Positions 9,461 through 18,650 of a DNA stretch of 64,000 nt are shown in pieces. The stretch's first letter is position 1. The number at the start of each line of letters is the position of its first letter. The DNA is from Pseudomonas kairouanensis. Its GTDB lineage: Bacteria; Pseudomonadota; Gammaproteobacteria; Pseudomonadales; Pseudomonadaceae. The DNA is taken from contig NZ_QUZU01000024.1 in the NCBI RefSeq assembly GCF_004682055.1, positions 31,024 to 95,023 of the forward strand, read 5' to 3'. The notes under the pieces are model-generated. The model did not search any database and had not been told where the DNA came from. It was given only the letters and a program-made list of their open reading frames with translations. Both the position numbers and the translations under genes were made by a program.

Positions 9461-11881
9461 TCAGAAGTCGTAGGCCAGCTTGGTGTACCAGTAGCCGCCG
9501 CCGGGGTAGAACGGCGGGTTGCCGTAGGCTGCCAGGCCCAGGTTGCTGTACACCGCGTGTTTGTCGGGGCGCACGTCGAAGATGTTGGTACCGCCGATGC
9601 TCAGGGTCAGGCTGTCGACGAATGTGTAGCTCACGTCGAGGTCGGTGATCCATTTGGCCCCGAAGCTGCGGTCGCCGCTGGGGTTGACTGCCAGGGTCTT
9701 GACCGCGCCATAGCGGGCTGTTTGCAGGTTCACTGCCAGGTCCGAGACCTTCCAGTTGGCGCCCAAAATCCACTTGGTCTTGGGCGAGGCGTCGGTGAGG
9801 TCGCCTTCGCGGTCTCGGCCCACCAGGGTCACGCCGGAACCTGCCAGCGCACTGGGCGTGTCGCGGGCGCCCTCAATGGTGGTCTTGTTCCAGTTGAAGC
9901 CCAGGCTCCAGCGCACCTCACCAAAGTTATCCAGCGGGGTGGTGTGGTCGGCCACCACGTCCAGGCCCTTGGTGCGGGTGTCGAAGGCGTTGGTGTAATA
10001 GTTGACCCAAGTGCCGCTGGGCACGCCTTGGGCGGTGAGGATCGCGTTGATCGCGCCGTTGCCGCGGTCGTAGATGTTGCTGGTCAGGGCGATACGGTCA
10101 TCGATGTCGATCAGGTAGGCGTCGGCGGTGATGCTGGTGCGCGGCGCCGGTTGCCAGGTCAGGCCCAGTCCCAGGTTGCGGGATTTTTCCGGCTTGAGGT
10201 CATCGCCGCCCAGGGCCTTGGCCAGGTTACTGCCCGATGGGGTCAGGCGGGTCACTGCCGGTACCACATTGCCGTTGGCGTCGATTGCCACGCGGTTGTC
10301 GGCCACGGTATAGCCGATCTGGGTCAGGGATGGCGCGCGAAAGCCAGTGCCGACGGTGCCGCGCACGGCCACGGTGTCGGTCAGCTCGTAGCGCGAGTTC
10401 ACTTTCAGGCCAAAGGTGTTGCCTGAGTCATCGTCGTAGTGCTCGATGCGGCCGGCGAAATCCAGGAACCAGCGGTCGGTCAGGTCAAAGCCCAGGTCCA
10501 GGTAGCCCGCGTAGTTGTTGCGGATCAGGCTGACTTCATCTTCCGGGCGAATCGTCACCGCCGCCTGGGCCCCCGATGCCGCCGGATACGTGCCGGTGAT
10601 GTACGCTTCGCGGTCGCCGGCGAAGGTGCTGAAATGCTCCCAGCGATGCTCCAGGCCGGCCGATACCTGCACCGGTGATGTGAGGTTGAACAGGCTGTCA
10701 TAGCGGCGGGTGAAATCGAGGTTGTTGACCCACTGCTCAAAGCGAAAAGTCGCCAGGTTGTCGAACTTGGTCGGTGACGCGGTGCCCAGTGACGGGTTGA
10801 TATTCAGGTCGCTGGAATGGTGCACATTGTTGCGGCCATAGGTGGTGCTCAGGTCCCAGTTCCACTCGGCCACCTGGCCCTTGCCCCCCAACAGCAACTG
10901 GTAGTCGCGGTCCTTGATGTTGTTCAGCGGGAAGTAACCGTCGGGGAACACCTCGGGCACCGCCGCGGTGCCCGTGGGCAGGCGGAAATAGTTGGCGGCT
11001 TCGGCGTCGCGTTCACCGTAGGTGGAGAAGGAGTACAGCGTCAGATCCTCCAGGGGCAGTTCGGCGTTGTAGGCCAGGTTGAAGGCCTTGAGGTCGGGGT
11101 CGCCGTTCTTGATTGCCACCCGGTCCCAGGCGGCTTCCTTGGCCGGGTCGGCAAAGGCGCGCACGCTGCTGTCGGCCTTGTCGTTCCACGAGGCGCTGCC
11201 ACGTTTGCGCGCGTCGGCCGAGAGGTGAAAGAACCCGCCCTGGCCTAGCTCGAAACCCTGGTCGCCGGCCACCTTGATAGTTTCACCCTGGCCGGAAAAC
11301 AACTGGCCGTAGCTGGTTTCCAGGTGGCCGCCGCTGCGGGTGTTCTTGAGGATGATGTTGATCACGCCCGCCACCGCATCGGAACCGTACTGCGCGGCGG
11401 CGCTGTCTTTGAGCACTTCGATATGGTCCACGGCGCTCACCGGGATCAAGTCGATGTCCACCGCATTCGCACCGCTGTTGTCGATGGAACCGCGCTGGCC
11501 GGTGGCGCCGTTGTGGCGGCGTTTGCCGTTGACCAGCACCAGGGTGTAGGCCGGGCCGAGGCTGCGGTTGCTGAGCGGGCGTGTCACCGAGTTGTACCCG
11601 GCGATATTGGTGCCGAAGTTGAACGATGGCAGCAACTTGGCTATCGCCTCCGACAGTTCGGCGCGGCCGGTCTTGAGCAACTGGTCGCTGTTGATCACAT
11701 CAATCGGCGCCGGGCTGTCGGCCACGGTTCGTTGCTGGCCGCGCAGGCCCGTTGAGATCACCGTAACGGTGTCGAGCTTGGCCTCTTCGGCGAAGGTGGG
11801 CGCCGTGGTCAGCAACAACGAACTGGCCAGCAGTGTCAGGTGAAACCTTCTGGTTGGAGCGGGAAATGCGATATCGGGCAT
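9461..11881 (-). CDS. TonB-dependent outer-membrane receptor
   Basis: An 806-aa receptor. A Sec signal peptide (cleavage after FA-EEA near residue 31) is followed at once by a TonB-box-like DTVTVIST. The plug domain comes next, with the conserved HIEVLKDSAAAQYGSDAVAG and GVINIILK, and then a beta-barrel ending in ...YTKLAYDF, with the terminal Phe recognised by the Bam machinery. It heads the operon with a binding lipoprotein, two permeases and a fused ATPase, so together they make a full import route across both membranes. The partners are peptide/nickel-type rather than siderophore FecB/CD-type, which points to a metallophore, peptide or opine rather than a catecholate siderophore. I see no Fur box. 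Confidence 0.93.
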   Translation of the reverse strand: MPDIAFPAPTRRFHLTLLASSLLLTTAPTFAEEAKLDTVTVISTGLRGQQRTVADSPAPIDVINSDQLLKTGRAELSEAIAKLLPSFNFGTNIAGYNSVTRPLSNRSLGPAYTLVLVNGKRRHNGATGQRGSIDNSGANAVDIDLIPVSAVDHIEVLKDSAAAQYGSDAVAGVINIILKNTRSGGHLETSYGQLFSGQGETIKVAGDQGFELGQGGFFHLSADARKRGSASWNDKADSSVRAFADPAKEAAWDRVAIKNGDPDLKAFNLAYNAELPLEDLTLYSFSTYGERDAEAANYFRLPTGTAAVPEVFPDGYFPLNNIKDRDYQLLLGGKGQVAEWNWDLSTTYGRNNVHHSSDLNINPSLGTASPTKFDNLATFRFEQWVNNLDFTRRYDSLFNLTSPVQVSAGLEHRWEHFSTFAGDREAYITGTYPAASGAQAAVTIRPEDEVSLIRNNYAGYLDLGFDLTDRWFLDFAGRIEHYDDDSGNTFGLKVNSRYELTDTVAVRGTVGTGFRAPSLTQIGYTVADNRVAIDANGNVVPAVTRLTPSGSNLAKALGGDDLKPEKSRNLGLGLTWQPAPRTSITADAYLIDIDDRIALTSNIYDRGNGAINAILTAQGVPSGTWVNYYTNAFDTRTKGLDVVADHTTPLDNFGEVRWSLGFNWNKTTIEGARDTPSALAGSGVTLVGRDREGDLTDASPKTKWILGANWKVSDLAVNLQTARYGAVKTLAVNPSGDRSFGAKWITDLDVSYTFVDSLTLSIGGTNIFDVRPDKHAVYSNLGLAAYGNPPFYPGGGYWYTKLAYDF

Positions 11882-11951
11882 GTGAGCAATAGTCCATTAC
11901 GCGTGGCACTGGCCCGGGGCGCGGGTACAGCTTCAATAGGTAGGGGAACCG

Positions 11952-12326
11952 TCAGTGGGCGACGGCCTGAAGAAAGGGGTAGTCGATGTAGCCTTGGTCA
12001 CCGCCGACGTCGAAGCTGGCCTCGTCGGGGGTATTGAGCGTCCGCCCGCCCGCGGCGTGCACCGCTTCGGTTATCGGCAGCCAGGCCTGGACCTGGGCGT
12101 TGTGGTGAATGGCCGAGCCACCAGGTCGGCTGACGCTTTCGGCGGACACATGGGTCGCTTCGGAAATAATCAGCCCCGCGCTTGCCCGTTGCTGGTAGTA
12201 GGTAACCACGCGTGGCAGCGGCTGGCGTGTCTCTTCATGGGCGCGCGCACGGCCCAGCGGTGCCATGAGGATACGGTTGGGCAGGGTGAGCGCGCCAAGC
12301 ACGGCGGGTTGGTAGAAGACGGACAT
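11952..12326 (-). pseudogene. Old Yellow Enzyme (NemA-like) remnant with internal deletion
   Basis: Only about 124 codons remain of an enzyme that is normally 350-370 aa. The N-terminal part is a good OYE start (LTLPNRILMAPLGRARA, then YYQQRASAGLIISEAT) up to AVHAAGG. It jumps directly, in frame, at roughly 12025-12031 to a classical OYE C-terminus (NTPDEASFDVGGDQGYIDYP). Most of the TIM barrel, with the flavin and substrate residues, is missing. ATG 12326 has AGGAG nine bases upstream. The product is almost certainly inactive as a reductase. Confidence 0.85.
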
Positions 12327-12385
12327 GATCACAGGCTCCTGGCGGGGTTGGGTGCGTCCTCCGCCAGGTATGGGGTCGGTCTGTG

Positions 12386-12403
12386 ATAGGAAGATATTCC
12401 TAT
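12386..12403. promoter_or_regulatory. Candidate operator upstream of the OYE remnant
   Basis: A perfect inverted repeat ATAGGAA-GATA-TTCCTAT, 60 bp upstream of the OYE start, in a short AT-rich region (12330-12510) with no gene. The adjacent LysR-type regulator is the obvious candidate to bind it, but that is inference. Confidence 0.45.
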
Positions 12404-12577
12404 AAAAAACCCGAGTGAAAGTCTTTTTTGGAATAAGCTAATTATCAGACATTGTTATTTTGTATTTTCATAAGATCATCTATTTTTATTATGTGAGGGG
12501 TTGTTGGATAACGACCACCCTCGGGATTCGACAAACCCGGCCCGCGCAGATCGGGAGCCACCACTAGCAACCCTTTC

Positions 12578-13537
12578 CTACAGCACCTGACATGCATCTT
12601 CGTCGCCATTGGATGAATAACTCAGCCTGGGGTTGTCGAAATCCAGCCCACTGAATTCATCCCCCAGAAAATCCAGCAGCGTCCTGACGGCAGGCATCAA
12701 CCCGCGTCGGGACGCAAACACTGCCTGCACAAAACCACTCAGTGGATGCCAACCCTCCAGCACCGGGGCCAGTCGCCCGGCCTCGATATCCTTGAACACC
12801 ACCAGCTTGGGCAATTGCACGATCCCACTGCCTTCCAGCGCGGCCCGGCGCAAGGTGATTACGTCGTCGGTTACCAGTCGCGGCGTGTGCTGCACGGTGG
12901 CCCTTACGTCATCGGGGCCTTGGAGCGTCCAGGCATAGTGGCGAGTGCAAGGGCCGTTGTGGAGGCTGGGGTAGCGCTGCAGGTCGGCCAGGGTGCCGGC
13001 CTTGCCCAGGCGCTCCAGCAGGCGAGGGCTGGTCACCAGCTGTTGAGGGCTTCTGGACAGCGGCTTGACGGTCAAGCCGCTGTCTTCGAACGGCGGGAAT
13101 CCCACCCGCAAGGCCACATCGAAGCCTTCGCGCATCGGGTCGACGGTGCGGTTGGTGCTCTCGATATGCACCTCCACATCCGGATAGCGCTGCATGAAAC
13201 GCGCAACCATGCCCGCCACTTGGTAATTGAGCAGTGCGGTCGGGCAGGCGATACGCACGACCCCGCGTGGCGCCAGGGTGTTGTGTTCGATGATCGATTG
13301 GGCGGCCTCGGCATTGGCCAGCATCTCCAGGCATTGGTGGTAGTACTCCATGCCCAGGTCCGAGACTACGAATTGGCGGGTCGAGCGGTTGATCAGGCGC
13401 ACACCCAGCCGGGTTTCCAGGGCAGACAGGTGGCGGCTCAGGCGGGATTTGGGAATGTTGAGCGCTTCGCTCGCGGCGCCGATGCCTTGGTGCTCAACAA
13501 TCTGGGCGTACAGGTAAAGCTCGTTCAAGTCGTACAT
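12578..13537 (-). CDS. LysR-family transcriptional regulator
   Basis: A 319-aa protein with an N-terminal winged HTH (GIGAASEALNIPKSRLSRHLSALETRLG), linker helix and a LysR substrate-binding domain (CPTALLNYQVAGMV, MREGFDVALRVG). It resembles the subgroup that controls oxidoreductase genes. It lies between the OYE remnant (same strand, downstream) and a divergent DJ-1/PfpI gene 110 bp away, and probably regulates one or both. The last ~15 residues look non-conserved. Confidence 0.9.
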   Translation of the reverse strand: MYDLNELYLYAQIVEHQGIGAASEALNIPKSRLSRHLSALETRLGVRLINRSTRQFVVSDLGMEYYHQCLEMLANAEAAQSIIEHNTLAPRGVVRIACPTALLNYQVAGMVARFMQRYPDVEVHIESTNRTVDPMREGFDVALRVGFPPFEDSGLTVKPLSRSPQQLVTSPRLLERLGKAGTLADLQRYPSLHNGPCTRHYAWTLQGPDDVRATVQHTPRLVTDDVITLRRAALEGSGIVQLPKLVVFKDIEAGRLAPVLEGWHPLSGFVQAVFASRRGLMPAVRTLLDFLGDEFSGLDFDNPRLSYSSNGDEDACQVL

Positions 13538-13647
13538 TCAAGGCTGTTCCATTTACGAAATTGTCTGTTCCGGGTGTCGGTCTACCGGCTTGAGCGGGTG
13601 GGGCATAAGGTAGTTGCACATTTGAAAACCGACAGAAGAGGTGCCCT

Positions 13648-14331
13648 GTGAAAAAGAAAATACTAGTGGTTCTGACGAGCTTCGCTAAATACCCGACGAT
13701 TGCCCGCGCTACCGGGCTGTGGCTGGGGGAGGCCGTGCACTTTGTCAAAGTGGTCCAGGACGCCGGTTACCAGGTTGACTACGTAAGCCCCAAGGGTGGC
13801 TACACGCCGATCGATCCCCACAGCCTGGCCATGGCCGACGAAACCGACTGGAAGTGGTACCAGGACGCCGCCTTCATGGCGCGCCTGGGCGCTACATTGA
13901 AACCGGCCGAGGTCAACCCGGCCGACTACGCGGCGATCTATTACGCCGGTGGGCATGGCGTGGTCTGGGACTTCCCGGACAACCAACCGTTGCAAGCCAT
14001 CAGCCAACAGATCTACGAGAATGGCGGCGTTGTATCGTCCGTGTGCCACGGCGCCGTCGGGCTGCTCAATATCACGCTGGCCGACGGCTCGTTGCTGATC
14101 AAGGGCAAGGAACTCACCGGCTTTACCAACAATGAGGAAAAACTCGCCGAACTGGACCAGTACATGCCGTACCTGACCGAAGATGAGTTGGTCAAACGGG
14201 GCGCCATCTTCAAGGCGGCCGCCGAGCCGTGGCTGGAGTTCGCCGTGGCCGACCAGCGCGTGATCACCGGGCAGAATCCGGCCTCCGGCAAAGCCGTCGG
14301 CGAACTGGTCGTCAAACAACTCGCTGGCTGA
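13648..14331 (+). CDS. DJ-1/PfpI-family (type 1 glutamine amidotransferase-like) protein
   Basis: A 227-aa protein of the Hsp31/glyoxalase III-like branch. The nucleophile elbow VVSSVCHGAVG puts the reactive cysteine at residue 133, with the family YYAGGHGVVWDFPDN loop upstream. Such proteins detoxify methylglyoxal or act as thiol-dependent chaperones/deglycases; which applies here cannot be told. It is divergent from a LysR gene, a common arrangement for inducible electrophile defence, and beside an OYE relic of similar physiology. Confidence 0.88.
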   Translation: MKKKILVVLTSFAKYPTIARATGLWLGEAVHFVKVVQDAGYQVDYVSPKGGYTPIDPHSLAMADETDWKWYQDAAFMARLGATLKPAEVNPADYAAIYYAGGHGVVWDFPDNQPLQAISQQIYENGGVVSSVCHGAVGLLNITLADGSLLIKGKELTGFTNNEEKLAELDQYMPYLTEDELVKRGAIFKAAAEPWLEFAVADQRVITGQNPASGKAVGELVVKQLAG

Positions 14332-14476
14332 CCTGCCACCGCCTGCCCGCGCAGCCCCCACGCAGGGCCGCGGGCAGCCGGTTTTATTCGATTCACTCAC
14401 CTTTGCTCCCCCTGCAGGCTGCGCCGGATTCGGTTGCGGTCTACAGGCGCGCGTGCCCACCCAGAGCGTGTTTCTA

Positions 14477-14773
14477 ATGTCGATTCCGTTATATGTCACT
14501 GCAGTGTTCAAAGTGAAACCCGAGGGGCTTGCGCCCATGCTTGCGCTGTTGGAGGTCTTGAGCGAGTTCACCCGCGAGGAGGCGGGTTGCCTGGGCTACG
14601 GCTACTTCCAGGCCGTGGATGATCCCTTGCAGTTCTCCTCGTTCGAGGCCTGGCAAAGCGATAAACATGAAGCCTTGCACTGGCAGAGCGAGCACCTCAC
14701 GCAGGCGCTCGCCCAGGCCGCCGAGCTGTTGCAGGACACGCCCCGCATCAGCCGCTACCGGCGGGTGTGTTGA
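14477..14773 (+). CDS. Antibiotic-biosynthesis-monooxygenase (ABM) domain protein
   Basis: A 98-aa single-domain protein of the dimeric alpha-beta ABM fold: IPLYVTAVFKVKPE start, FTREEAGCLGYGYFQ, then FSSFEAWQSDKHEALHWQSEH. These are small cofactor-free quinol oxygenases or quinone-handling enzymes. I use the ATG at 14477 because family members begin with MSIPLYV-like sequence; an in-frame GTG at 14453 would add eight residues. It lies downstream of the DJ-1 gene and could be co-transcribed. It is convergent with an acyl-CoA dehydrogenase gene, the two stop codons being one base apart. Confidence 0.8.
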   Translation: MSIPLYVTAVFKVKPEGLAPMLALLEVLSEFTREEAGCLGYGYFQAVDDPLQFSSFEAWQSDKHEALHWQSEHLTQALAQAAELLQDTPRISRYRRVC

Positions 14774-14774
14774 G

Positions 14775-16535
14775 TCAGAACTGTTCGGCGCCTAGGGCGT
14801 AAAGGCCCGCGCTGCCGGCGCGGGCGGTAATGGCCAGGGCTTCGATGCGTGGTAACAGGTGGCTGAAGTAAAACCGCGCCGTGGCCAGCTTGGCGGTGTA
14901 GAACTCGCCGGTATAGCCCTCGGCGGCACGCGCCATGCGCGCCCACATATAGGCGTAGGCGGTGTAGCCGAAAAGGTGCAAGTAGTCCACCGAAGCGGCG
15001 CCCGGCGCCCGTGGATCCTGCGCCGCTGTTTGCTGCAGGTGGGTGGTCAGGTTTACCAGATGGTCCAGGGCATGCAGCAGCGGGGCACCGAACTGTGGGT
15101 CGGTGTCGGCAAAGGTGCGTACTTCCTTGGCGAACAGCGCCAACGACTGACCGCCATTGCCAAGCACCTTGCGGCTGATCAGGTCCAGCGCCTGGATACC
15201 GTTGGTGCCCTCATAAATCTGCGCAATGCGCACATCGCGCACCAGTTGTTCCTGGCCCCACTCGCGTACGTAACCATGGCCGCCCAGGACCTGTTGGCCG
15301 AGTACGCAGCTTTCCAGTCCGGTGTCGGTAAAAAACGCCTTCGCCACCGGGGTGAGCAAGGCCACCAATAGCTCCGCGTGCTGGCGTTCCTGGGCATCGT
15401 CGCTGTACTTGCTGATATCCAGTTGCTGCCCCAGCCAGGTGGCAAACGCACGGCCGCCTTCGGTCAGGGCCTTGATGGTCAGCAGCATGCGGCGTACGTC
15501 GGGGTGGGCGATGATCGGGTCGGCGGCCTTGTCCTTGTGCACCGGGCCATCCGGCGCGCGGCTTTGCAGGCGGTCGAGGGCGTAGGCCACTGCCGTCTGG
15601 CTGGACATGTCGGCGCAACCAATGCCTTGCAGGCCGATGGACAGGCGTTCGTAGTTCATCATGGTAAACATCGCCGCCAAGCCTCGGCCGGGATCGCCCA
15701 CCAACCAACCGGTGGCGCCGTCGAAGTTCATCACGCAGGTGGCCGAGGCCTTGATGCCCATCTTGTGCTCGATCGAGCCACAACTGAGGGCATTGCCCTG
15801 GGCGAGCGCGCCATGGTCGTCCACCAGCACCTTGGGCACCAGGAACAGCGAAATCCCCCGTGAACCCGCCGGTGCGTCGGGTAGCCGGGCCAGTACCAGG
15901 TGAATGATGTTTTCGGTCAGGTCCTGGTCGCCGCCAGTGATGAAGATTTTTGTACCGCTGATGGCGTAGCTGCCGTCAGCCAGGGGTTCGGCACGGGTGC
16001 GGATCAGCCCCAGGTCGGAACCGGCCTGGGGTTCGGTCAGGCACATGGAACCGGCCCAGCGCCCGGCGTACATCGCGGGCAGGTACTTGTCCTTCAGCGC
16101 TTGGCTGGCGTGGGCATCAATGGCCAGGCAGGCACCGGCCGAGAGCGTGGAGTACAGGGCAAAACTGGCGTTGGCGGCGTAGACCATTTCCTCAAATTGC
16201 ACCGACAGCATCTTGGGCATGCCCATGCCGCCGAAGTCCGGGTTGCCTGCCAGGCCGACCCAGCCGCCCTCGGCATAGGTGGCATAGGCCTGGGCAAACC
16301 CTGCTGGGGTGGTGACCTTGCCATCCTGCCATTGCGCGCCTTGCTCGTCGCCGCTGCGGTTGAGCGGTGCGATCAGGCCGGCGGTGAGCTTTGCCGCTTC
16401 TTCCAGGATGGCGTCGGCGGTGTCGCTGTCGACCCGTTCGGCCAGCGCCGGCAGGCGTCGCCACAGGGCGGGGGCATCGAAGGTTTCGTTGAGCAAAAAG
16501 CGCATGTCGCGCAAGGGGGCTTTGTAGTCAGGCAT
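14775..16535 (-). CDS. Acyl-CoA dehydrogenase, long DmdC/FadE-like form
   Basis: A 586-aa flavoenzyme that oxidises an acyl-CoA to the 2-enoyl-CoA. The family landmarks are MCLTEPQAGSDLG (flavin contact), SGTKIFITGGDQD, and GHGYVREWGQEQLVRDVRI followed by YEGTNGIQALDL near the catalytic base. A C-terminal extension (~150 aa) distinguishes this class, often labelled 3-methylmercaptopropionyl-CoA dehydrogenase, from ordinary 380-aa enzymes. ATG 16535 is chosen because AGAGG precedes it and MPDYKAPLRDM is the usual start. It follows the ligase/symporter arm of the putative levulinate locus but is separated from it by a terminator. Confidence 0.9.
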   Translation of the reverse strand: MPDYKAPLRDMRFLLNETFDAPALWRRLPALAERVDSDTADAILEEAAKLTAGLIAPLNRSGDEQGAQWQDGKVTTPAGFAQAYATYAEGGWVGLAGNPDFGGMGMPKMLSVQFEEMVYAANASFALYSTLSAGACLAIDAHASQALKDKYLPAMYAGRWAGSMCLTEPQAGSDLGLIRTRAEPLADGSYAISGTKIFITGGDQDLTENIIHLVLARLPDAPAGSRGISLFLVPKVLVDDHGALAQGNALSCGSIEHKMGIKASATCVMNFDGATGWLVGDPGRGLAAMFTMMNYERLSIGLQGIGCADMSSQTAVAYALDRLQSRAPDGPVHKDKAADPIIAHPDVRRMLLTIKALTEGGRAFATWLGQQLDISKYSDDAQERQHAELLVALLTPVAKAFFTDTGLESCVLGQQVLGGHGYVREWGQEQLVRDVRIAQIYEGTNGIQALDLISRKVLGNGGQSLALFAKEVRTFADTDPQFGAPLLHALDHLVNLTTHLQQTAAQDPRAPGAASVDYLHLFGYTAYAYMWARMARAAEGYTGEFYTAKLATARFYFSHLLPRIEALAITARAGSAGLYALGAEQF

Positions 16536-16550
16536 GGGGCAACAACCTCT

Positions 16551-16585
16551 GGAAAAAACAAAAGCCGCCACGCCAGGCGTGGCGG
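16551..16585 (-). terminator. Rho-independent terminator after the symporter gene
   Basis: A perfect 10-bp stem (CCGCCACGCC / GGCGTGGCGG) at 16565-16585 is followed on the minus strand by a T-rich run (TTTTGTTTTTTCC). It lies 5 bp after the symporter stop codon and just before the next acyl-CoA dehydrogenase start. Confidence 0.85.
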
Positions 16586-16590
16586 ACACC

Positions 16591-18240
16591 TCAGTGTGTG
16601 GAAGCGCTGGCAACGCCCAGGCCGGTCTGGGCGCGAACCAGTTGGTCGGCAAATCCGGCGCGGTCCTGCGCAGCCCTGGCACTGCGGTCCAGGCGCGAGA
16701 CCACGATAATCACGATGAACGACAACGGCATGGAAAACAGGGCCGGGTGATCGTAAGGGAAGAGGGCATGGTCATGGCCCAGCACGGTGACCCACACGGT
16801 CGGCGAAAGCACCACCAGCACCAGGGCCGATACCAGCCCGGCCAGCCCGCCGCAGATGGCGCCGCGTGTGGTCAGGCCTTGCCAGTACATGGCCATGAAC
16901 AACACGGGAAAGTTGGCTGAGGCAGCAATGCCAAATGTCAGCCCCACGAGGAACGCGATATTGACCTGCTCGAACAGAATGCCCAGGGCCATGGCCAGCA
17001 GGCCCAGTACGGCTACCGCCACCCGCGAGACGCGCATTTCCTTGGCTTCGCTGGCGTTGCCGCGCTTGATCACCATGGCGTACAGGTCATGGGACACCAC
17101 CGACGCACCGGCCAATGTCAGCCCGGCCACCACCGCAAGAATGGTGGCAAAGGCCACCGCCGAGAGAAACCCGAGGAACAGGTTGCCACCCACCGCCTTG
17201 GCCAAGTGCATCGCCACCATGTTGCTGCCGCCCATCAGCGCGCCACCCACCTTGCCATCGACGAAATAGGCCGGGTCGGTGCCGACGATGACAATCGCGG
17301 CAAAGCCCAGTACGCACACCACCAGGAAGAAAAACCCAATGAAGCCCGAGGCGTAGAACACCGATTTACGGGCCTCTCGGGCATTGGGCACGGTGAAGAA
17401 ACGCATCAATACATGGGGCAGCCCCGCCAGGCCGAACACCAGGCCAATGGCCATGGACGCCACGTTCAGCGGATGGCTCAGCATGCTGCCAGGCCCCATC
17501 AGCGCCCAACCGGCGGTATGGGCCTGCACGGCGCGCTGCGCCAGGGTGTCCAGGTTGAAGTCAAACGGCACCAACGCCAGCAGCATCAGCACCGTGCCAC
17601 CGGCGAGCAGCAGGATGGCCTTGGTGATCTGGACCCAGGTGGTCGCCAGCATGCCACCGAAGATCACGTACACCAGCATCAACACACCCACCACCACGAC
17701 CGCCACCTTGTAGTCGAGGCCGAACAGCAACTTGATCAATTGGCCGGCGCCGACCATTTGCAGCAGTAGGTAGCAACTGACCACCGTCAGCGAGCCACAG
17801 GCCGCCAATACCCGGATGCGGCGCGGATCGAGACGGAACGAGACGATATCGGCAAAGGTGTAATGCCCCAGGTTGCGCAAGCGCTCGGCCATCAGGAAGG
17901 TGAGCACCGGCCAGCCGATAAAGAAGCCGGTCATGTAGATCACGCCGTCATAGCCTTTGGCGAACACCATGCTGGACAGACCCAGCAGGGTCGACGCCGA
18001 CATGTAGTCACCGGCAATCGCCAGGCCGTTCTGTAGGCCGCTGATGCCGCCGCCGGCGGTGTAGAAGTCCGCTGCCGAACGGGTTTTGCGGGCAGCCCAG
18101 GCAGTGATCGCCAGGGTGATGCAGATAAACAGCAAAAACATGCCAATGGCACTGGTGTTGATGCCACCGGCCAGGGTGTCGGCGTGCGCCACTTGGCTGC
18201 AGCAGGTCATCGGCAAGAGCAGGGTGCGTAAACGCTTCAT
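16591..18240 (-). CDS. Sodium:solute symporter, acetate permease (ActP)-like
   Basis: A 549-aa SSS-family transporter. It has a cleavable-looking N-terminus (MKRLRTLLLPMTCCSQVAHA), then about 13 membrane segments, with ActP hallmarks such as SAADFYTAGGGISGLQNG and GDYMSASTLLG. Such carriers co-transport short carboxylates with a cation. The open frame runs upstream, but ATG 18240 overlaps the DUF485 stop (ATGA), which fixes the start. In Pseudomonas putida the levulinate (lva) operon ends with a DUF485 protein and a symporter of this type, so levulinate or another short organic acid is the likely cargo. Confidence 0.88.
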   Translation of the reverse strand: MKRLRTLLLPMTCCSQVAHADTLAGGINTSAIGMFLLFICITLAITAWAARKTRSAADFYTAGGGISGLQNGLAIAGDYMSASTLLGLSSMVFAKGYDGVIYMTGFFIGWPVLTFLMAERLRNLGHYTFADIVSFRLDPRRIRVLAACGSLTVVSCYLLLQMVGAGQLIKLLFGLDYKVAVVVVGVLMLVYVIFGGMLATTWVQITKAILLLAGGTVLMLLALVPFDFNLDTLAQRAVQAHTAGWALMGPGSMLSHPLNVASMAIGLVFGLAGLPHVLMRFFTVPNAREARKSVFYASGFIGFFFLVVCVLGFAAIVIVGTDPAYFVDGKVGGALMGGSNMVAMHLAKAVGGNLFLGFLSAVAFATILAVVAGLTLAGASVVSHDLYAMVIKRGNASEAKEMRVSRVAVAVLGLLAMALGILFEQVNIAFLVGLTFGIAASANFPVLFMAMYWQGLTTRGAICGGLAGLVSALVLVVLSPTVWVTVLGHDHALFPYDHPALFSMPLSFIVIIVVSRLDRSARAAQDRAGFADQLVRAQTGLGVASASTH

Positions 18241-18566
18241 GGCCGTTGTTCCTCGACGATGGCGGCGATCTGCCGGTCGAAATGCGTGTTGGCGCGGTGT
18301 ACGTACCAACCGGTCAACAACCAGGGCACCACCACCAGCAAACTCGCCAGCGGGATCCCGATACTCAGGTGGCTGCCGGCGTGTAACGGTGTGTGCAACA
18401 GCGCCGGCGCGCCCGCTGCAACTGCCATGAAGGCGAAGTAAGCGCTCAGCACCCACGCGCTGAGGCGCCAGCTCAGCCGTGAACGGGCGAGTACGACGGC
18501 TTTGAAATCCGGGTTTTCGCGAATGCTGCGGTAACGCTCGGTCAAGGACTGGGGTGTGTCGCTCAT
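18237..18566 (-). CDS. DUF485 small membrane protein
   Basis: A 109-aa inner-membrane protein with two hydrophobic helices (roughly residues 35-55 and 70-92) and the N-terminal motif RYRSIRENPDFKAVV usual for DUF485/YjcH. These proteins are encoded almost invariably just upstream of ActP-type symporters and are thought to assist them. ATG 18566 has GGAGG upstream; the longer frame lacks support. It overlaps the symporter by four bases. Confidence 0.88.
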   Translation of the reverse strand: MSDTPQSLTERYRSIRENPDFKAVVLARSRLSWRLSAWVLSAYFAFMAVAAGAPALLHTPLHAGSHLSIGIPLASLLVVVPWLLTGWYVHRANTHFDRQIAAIVEEQRP

Positions 18567-18603
18567 GATGCCTCCGCTTGTTTTTGTTGTAGGAAAGCTG
18601 GTT

Positions 18604-18623
18604 GGCCCGTCGCAGGACGGGCC
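18604..18623 (-). other. Hairpin between ligase and DUF485 genes
   Basis: GGCCCGTC-GCAG-GACGGGCC, a perfect 8-bp stem between the ligase stop and the DUF485 start. No T-run follows on the minus strand, so it may be an mRNA processing or stability element rather than a full terminator. Confidence 0.5.
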
Positions 18624-18650
18624 AGTCAAAGGCGTTGACAGCGGCGGGCT

